Shown: positions 39,176-42,639 of the stretch, piece after piece
Layout of the letters: each line of letters opens with the position of its first letter
Numbering within the stretch: position 1 is the first letter of the stretch
Assembly (NCBI RefSeq): GCF_003857035.1
Contig: NZ_QGSY01000226.1
Span: 1-42,639, forward strand
Direction of reading: 5' to 3'
Source: Micromonospora arida
Lineage (GTDB): Bacteria > Actinomycetota > Actinomycetes > Mycobacteriales > Micromonosporaceae
DNA length: 42,639 bases
Translations under genes and position numbers: made by a program
The notes under the pieces: generated by a model
What the model was told of the DNA's origin: nothing
The model's input: the letters and a program-made list of their open reading frames with translations, nothing else
Database searches by the model: none

Positions 39176-40480
39176 CTACTTGGCGGCGGCCTTCTTCGCG
39201 TTGGTCACCGCGTCGGTCCAGCCCTGCGCGGGGCTGCGCTGACCCAGCTCCACGGTCCGTACGGCGTTCTCCACCTCGGTCCGTACGGCCTGGTTCTTCG
39301 GGCCCATGTAGACCGGCTTCAGGCTCTTCGCGCCGGTGCCGAAGATCGAGCCGACGGGTGCCCCCGAGAAGTACGCGTTGGTCGCACCGGTGATCGCCGG
39401 GTCGTCGAGCGCCTGCGGCGAGGAGGGCAGCGGACCCTTGGCCTTGAACGCCCCGATCTGCCCCTTGGCGCTGGTCAGGAACTTGGCCAGCTTGATCGCC
39501 TCGGCCTGGTGCTTGCTCTGCTTGGGCACGGCGAGGTGCGATCCACCCCAGTTGCCGCCGTTGCCGGGCACCCGGGCGATGTCCCACTTGCCCTGGGCGC
39601 CAGTGCCGGCGTTGGCCTCGATGACGCCCGTCATCCAGGCGGGGCAGGCGATGGTGGCGAACTTCGACTGCTTGAAGGCGGACACCCACTCCTCGGACCA
39701 CGAGCCGTACTTGCCGGAGAGGCCCGAGTCGATGATGTCCATGGTGGTGTCGTAGGCCTGTCGCACGGCCGGGTTGCTGTCGACGACCAGCTTCTCGCTG
39801 GTGTCGTAGTAGCTGTAGCCGCTGCTGTTGCCGGCCGTCTGGAGCAGGATCGTGTTGAACGTGTTGGTGGCTGCGTCGAGGAAGGACGCCCCGGTCTTGG
39901 CCGCGACGAACTTCTCACCAGTGGCGATGTAGTCCGGCCAGGTCGGCCAGAGCTTCGAGACCTCGTCGCGCTCGGTGGGCAGGCCGGCCTTGGAGAAGAG
40001 GTCCTTGCGGTAGCACATGGCGATCCCGCCGACGTCGGTACCGAGGCCGATGAGCTGCTTGCCGTCGGCGGTCAGGCCGGCGTTCCACTTCCACTCCAGG
40101 AAGTTGCCCTTGAGGTCGGCGGCGCCGTGGTCCAGCAGGTTGACGAAGTTCGCCGGATTGGCCTTGTACTCGACAAGCAGACCCTCCTCGATGGCCACCA
40201 CGTCGCCGGCGCCCCGGCCGGCGGCGAGCCACTGGGTGAGCTTCGGCGAGTACTCGTCGAGGTTGGTGCCGGTGCCGCGCTCGACGATCTTCACGCCGGG
40301 GTTCGCGGTCATGTACTCCTGGTAGAGCTGCTCGTAGCCGAACTGGCCGAAGACGTCGACGGTCAGGGTGACCGGTCCGTCGCCCGGCTCGTCACCGCCG
40401 CCGCAGCCAGCGGTGACGAGCAGGGCGGTGGTGGCGGCGAGGGCCACCGCGGCGAGGCGGCGGCGCGGGAAGACAGCCAT
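39176..40480 (-). CDS. Sugar-binding lipoprotein of the CUT1 transporter (CebE-like)
   Basis: This 434-residue extracellular lipoprotein has a basic N terminus, a hydrophobic signal core and a lipobox LVTAGC with Cys26. The family 1 extracellular solute-binding fold follows (VTLTVDVFGQFGYEQLYQEYMTANPGVKIVERGTG ... WMTGVIEANAG ... VPKQSKHQAEAIKLAKFLTS). It delivers sugar to the two permeases. Two CebR-like palindromes and a TTGACA lie upstream, so it is the first and regulated gene of the operon binding protein, permeases, beta-glucosidase and LacI repressor. The ATG at 40480 has a GAGAGG site about ten bases ahead. Cello-oligosaccharide is the best guess at ligand. Confidence 0.93.
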   Translation of the reverse strand: MAVFPRRRLAAVALAATTALLVTAGCGGGDEPGDGPVTLTVDVFGQFGYEQLYQEYMTANPGVKIVERGTGTNLDEYSPKLTQWLAAGRGAGDVVAIEEGLLVEYKANPANFVNLLDHGAADLKGNFLEWKWNAGLTADGKQLIGLGTDVGGIAMCYRKDLFSKAGLPTERDEVSKLWPTWPDYIATGEKFVAAKTGASFLDAATNTFNTILLQTAGNSSGYSYYDTSEKLVVDSNPAVRQAYDTTMDIIDSGLSGKYGSWSEEWVSAFKQSKFATIACPAWMTGVIEANAGTGAQGKWDIARVPGNGGNWGGSHLAVPKQSKHQAEAIKLAKFLTSAKGQIGAFKAKGPLPSSPQALDDPAITGATNAYFSGAPVGSIFGTGAKSLKPVYMGPKNQAVRTEVENAVRTVELGQRSPAQGWTDAVTNAKKAAAK

Positions 40481-40527
40481 GGGTTATCGACCTCTCTCAA
40501 GGCGGGCGGGTGATGGCAGATGGCTAA

Positions 40528-40539
40528 GAGAGCGCTCTC
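40528..40539 (-). promoter_or_regulatory. LacI/CebR-type operator, proximal
   Basis: GAGAGCGCTCTC is a perfect 12-base palindrome, 48 bases before the binding-protein start. It matches the core of the LacI-family operator recognised by Streptomyces CebR (GAGCGCTC). It would be bound by the LacI protein encoded at 34853-35860. Confidence 0.78.
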
Positions 40540-40572
40540 ACGACAGGGTGGTAGGTCGTCAACCCGGTGTCA

Positions 40573-40586
40573 AGAGAGCGCTCTCT
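40573..40586 (-). promoter_or_regulatory. LacI/CebR-type operator, distal, touching a -35
   Basis: AGAGAGCGCTCTCT is a 14-base palindrome centred 46 bases upstream of the proximal operator. A minus-strand TTGACA (40573-40568), a consensus-like -35, directly abuts it. Two operators at this spacing allow a looped or doubly blocked promoter. No good -10 was found with certainty. Confidence 0.78.
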
Positions 40587-40667
40587 CAGCGTTGTGGTCC
40601 TGTGATGGACGGGCCGCCGGTGCGCCGTGTGCGGTGTGCGGTGCGCGGTGGATCCCCCGAACGCCGA

Positions 40668-40700
40668 CGAGGGCGCCACCCCGCCGGGGTGACGCCCTCG
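40668..40700 (-). terminator. Terminator hairpin after the mycothiol-dependent-type gene
   Basis: CGAGGGCGCCACCCC (40668-40682) pairs with GGGGTGACGCCCTCG (40686-40700) with one mismatch and a three-base loop. It lies 15 bases after the stop of the gene at 40716 and keeps its transcription out of the sugar operon promoter. It has no T-tract. Confidence 0.7.
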
Positions 40701-40715
40701 TTCGTGGTGCGTCGG

Positions 40716-41474
40716 TCAGCCGGTGCGCAGACCGTCCAACAGGGTGCGGTCACCGACGACGTCCAGCGTCTCGAAGCTCACCCGACCCCAGAGCGCCAGC
40801 AGCAGGTCGCTCGCGGTGCCGCTGACCTGGGCACGGGCGTGGTGATCGTCGTGGTCGAAGATGGTCGCGGTGTCGAGCAGCGCCACGCCCTCGCCGCGCA
40901 ACCGCAGATACCAATCCTGGGCCGCATCGGTCGCGCAGAGCTGCACCACCCCGTGCCAGTCACCCGGCACATGCCGCCGGCCCGCCGGCAGCCAGGTGTC
41001 CAGCACCTCACTCACCCCGTCGGCCGCGAGCTTCGCCTCCACCGGGTCACCAGCCGCGATGGCGAGCTGGGCGTCCCAGCGGTGCACAGCCGTCTCGTGC
41101 GCCATCCGACGCGGCCAGAAACCGGCCTTCTTCGGCTGCGGTGCCCAGTTCCACGCCGGTGCCTCGGGGTCGAGCCCGTCGAAGAGGGTCATCACCCGGT
41201 CGTAACCCTGCTGCCACAGCTGGAGCGCGTTCACGCCCGGGCCGGCCTCGAGCTTCTCCCGGCGAGGCGGTTGGCTGGTCTGGCCGGAACCGGCGAACGA
41301 CGACACCCAGTGGTAGAGGCCGGCCATGTGCAGTGTGAGGTCGTTGACCGTCCAGCCCGGACAGGACAGCACCGGTGTCTCCGGCGGCGCCTCGGCCACC
41401 GCTGCCGCGAAAGCCGGACCCTCCGTCCGGAGCGCCCCGATCCAGAAATCCTTGCTGCCCTGCAGTCTGCTCAT
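40716..41474 (-). CDS. Maleylpyruvate isomerase-family, mycothiol-dependent-type protein
   Basis: This 252-residue protein has the MDMPI N-terminal DinB-like four-helix domain (about residues 5-150). It has the metal-binding His pattern: TLHMAGLYHW (His49 region), then AHETAVHRWDAQLA. A C-terminal domain of about 90 residues (LLALWGRVSFETLDVVGD) follows. The family includes mycothiol-dependent maleylpyruvate isomerase and DinB-like thiol enzymes. Metal and mycothiol use is inferred, in keeping with mshD in the window. The ATG at 41474 is preferred over 41480 because GGGAGG then sits at the right spacing. It is divergent from murB. Confidence 0.85.
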   Translation of the reverse strand: MSRLQGSKDFWIGALRTEGPAFAAAVAEAPPETPVLSCPGWTVNDLTLHMAGLYHWVSSFAGSGQTSQPPRREKLEAGPGVNALQLWQQGYDRVMTLFDGLDPEAPAWNWAPQPKKAGFWPRRMAHETAVHRWDAQLAIAAGDPVEAKLAADGVSEVLDTWLPAGRRHVPGDWHGVVQLCATDAAQDWYLRLRGEGVALLDTATIFDHDDHHARAQVSGTASDLLLALWGRVSFETLDVVGDRTLLDGLRTG

Positions 41475-41543
41475 CGCCATCCTCCCGGGGGTGCCGGACG
41501 ACCAGTGGGTGCCACGGCTACTTGTCAGCCTAAGGTGAAGGGC

Positions 41544-42626
41544 GTGCCAGACGCCTCCGCCCAGCCGACAACCGACGCCGATCGTGCCATCCCCGGTCCA
41601 CTCGCCGGCTACACCACCCTCCGAACGGGTGGGCCAGCCGAACGGATCGTGGCCGCCGGCAGTGCCGACGAACTCGTCCAGGCGGTACGCGCCGCAGCGG
41701 AGCCGGTCCTGATCCTGGCCGGGGGCAGCAACGTGGTGATCGGCGACGCCGGCTTCCCCGGCACCGTCGTGCTGGTGCGCTCCCGTGGCATGCGGGTCAT
41801 CGCCGAGGACGCCACCTCGGTCACCGTACGGGTCGACGCCGGCGAGCCGTGGGACGACCTGGTCGCCGCCACGGTCACCAACGGCTGGGCCGGGCTGGAA
41901 TGCCTGTCCGGCATCCCCGGCTCGACCGGTGCCACCCCGATCCAGAACGTCGGCGCGTACGGCCAGGAGGTCGCCGAGACGATCACCGGCGTCGAGGTGT
42001 ACGACCGGGTCGAGGGCACCCGTCAGGTCATCCCCGCCGCCGACTGCGGCTTCGCCTACCGGGGCAGCATCTTCAAGTACGTGGACCGCTGGGTGGTGCT
42101 CTCGGTCGACTTCCGACTCACCAGGTCTCCGCTCTCCGGGCCGGTGCGCTACGCGGAGCTGGCCCGAGCCCTCGGTGTCGAGGTGGGCGACCAGGTGCCG
42201 CTGGCCGACGCCCGAGCGGTGGTGCTGCGGCTGCGGGCGGGCAAGGGGATGGTGCTCGACGCCAACGACCCGGACACTCGCTCGGTCGGTTCCTTCTTCA
42301 CCAACCCGGTGCTCGACCGGGCGACGTACGAACAGCTCCTGGAACGCTCCGCCGAGCTGGGCGACCCGCCCGCCTGGCCCGGGGCGGACGGCCTGGTCAA
42401 GGTGAGCGCCGCCTGGCTGATCGACAGGGCCGGTTTCGCCAAGGGCCACCCCGGCGAGGGCGGGGTGGCCATCTCCAGCAAGCACACCCTGGCCCTGACC
42501 AACCGCAGCGGCACCGCCCACACCAGTGACCTGCTCACCCTGGCCCGCACCATCCGCGACCAGGTCCACGCCCGCTTCGGGGTAACCCTGCACCCCGAAC
42601 CAGTCCTCATCAACTGCACCCTCTAA
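41544..42626 (+). CDS. murB: UDP-N-acetylenolpyruvoylglucosamine reductase MurB
   Basis: This 360-residue FAD enzyme reduces UDP-GlcNAc-enolpyruvate with NADPH to UDP-MurNAc for peptidoglycan synthesis. The FAD-binding region holds LAGGSNVVIGD and GIPGSTGATPIQNVGAYGQEV. Catalytic residues are visible: Arg173 in AYRGSIFK, Ser250 in GSFFTNP, and Glu352 in HPEPVLIN. The start GTG at 41544 is chosen because TAAGGT (41531-41536) lies seven bases ahead with no ribosome site; a GTG three codons upstream is the alternative. It appears complete, with its stop 13 bases before the window ends. Confidence 0.95.
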   Translation: MPDASAQPTTDADRAIPGPLAGYTTLRTGGPAERIVAAGSADELVQAVRAAAEPVLILAGGSNVVIGDAGFPGTVVLVRSRGMRVIAEDATSVTVRVDAGEPWDDLVAATVTNGWAGLECLSGIPGSTGATPIQNVGAYGQEVAETITGVEVYDRVEGTRQVIPAADCGFAYRGSIFKYVDRWVVLSVDFRLTRSPLSGPVRYAELARALGVEVGDQVPLADARAVVLRLRAGKGMVLDANDPDTRSVGSFFTNPVLDRATYEQLLERSAELGDPPAWPGADGLVKVSAAWLIDRAGFAKGHPGEGGVAISSKHTLALTNRSGTAHTSDLLTLARTIRDQVHARFGVTLHPEPVLINCTL

Positions 42627-42639
42627 CCCACCCCAGCAC

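Noticed and set aside
40625..40652. Short tandem-like GTGTGCG/GTGCGCG run
   Set aside because: Only about three imperfect units in a GC-rich spacer; no sign of a functional repeat.
1..42639. CRISPR arrays, insertion sequences, prophage, tRNA or rRNA genes
   Set aside because: No spaced repeats, transposase or integrase frames, T-arm-like tRNA signals or rRNA-like conserved stretches were found by reading.

Overview
The window is a gene-dense, very GC-rich stretch of an actinomycete chromosome, most likely a Micromonosporaceae member such as Micromonospora or Salinispora. That placement is an inference from codon bias, GTG/TTG starts, mycothiol genes (mshD and a maleylpyruvate isomerase-like enzyme), a Streptomyces-style PHO box, a GlnR-type regulator and many apparently leaderless genes. 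I see no rRNA, tRNA, CRISPR array, insertion sequence or prophage. The genes look like core or conserved actinobacterial chromosome, with a few accessory transport cassettes in the right half.

Layout, left to right. (1) 40-4155, minus: the phosphate ABC transporter pstS-pstC-pstA-pstB, with a PHO box upstream of pstS. (2) 4447-7178, minus: mshD, a NodB-type polysaccharide deacetylase with a short coupled upstream ORF, and glnR. (3) 7426-12527, plus: a multi-span membrane protein, a DUF2993/LmeA-like protein, a 25-codon Cys-containing leader peptide with attenuator-like hairpins ahead of a thiosulfate sulfurtransferase and its DUF1416 partner, an orphan winged-helix regulator and a membrane-anchored protein. 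(4) 12546-15419, minus: a glycogen-debranching-type enzyme coupled to an SCP2-domain protein, and a DsrE-family protein. (5) 15444-20602: a 34-aa membrane peptide, a nitrobindin-like protein, an aminodeoxychorismate-lyase-type aminotransferase, a Fur-family regulator coupled to ygfZ, a BKACE (DUF849) protein and an asparaginase II-type protein. (6) 20610-24745: an alpha/beta hydrolase, then XRE regulator - HbhA-like - DUF2516 - alpha/beta hydrolase - AlaX. The first three match the order Rv0474-Rv0475-Rv0476 of M. tuberculosis. (7) 24801-30271: an SDR behind a strong palindrome, a convergent WYL regulator, and a four-gene operon of ABC-ATPase, ABC-2 permease, histidine kinase and LuxR-type response regulator. 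(8) 30472-33871, plus: an EI24/CysZ-like protein and a permease-ATPase-TetR exporter cassette. (9) 33899-42626: a two-domain acetyltransferase, a LacI regulator with a beta-glucosidase and CUT1 sugar ABC system behind twin CebR-like operators, a mycothiol-dependent-type enzyme, and murB at the right edge.

Functional themes are nutrient sensing (phosphate by PHO box, nitrogen by GlnR, cysteine by leader peptide, beta-glucosides by LacI/CebR-type operators), thiol and sulfur chemistry, and efflux. Translational coupling by 4-base start/stop overlaps (ATGA, GTGA, TTGA) is frequent. About 17 genes carry a TAnnnT-like hexamer 6-8 bases before the start codon, which suggests leaderless transcripts. 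The best candidates for something under-described are the cysteine leader peptide region, the repeated GTTAGCG boxes before the XRE-hbhA locus, the overlapping divergent leaderless promoters at 15419/15444, and the SCP2-debranching enzyme pair.
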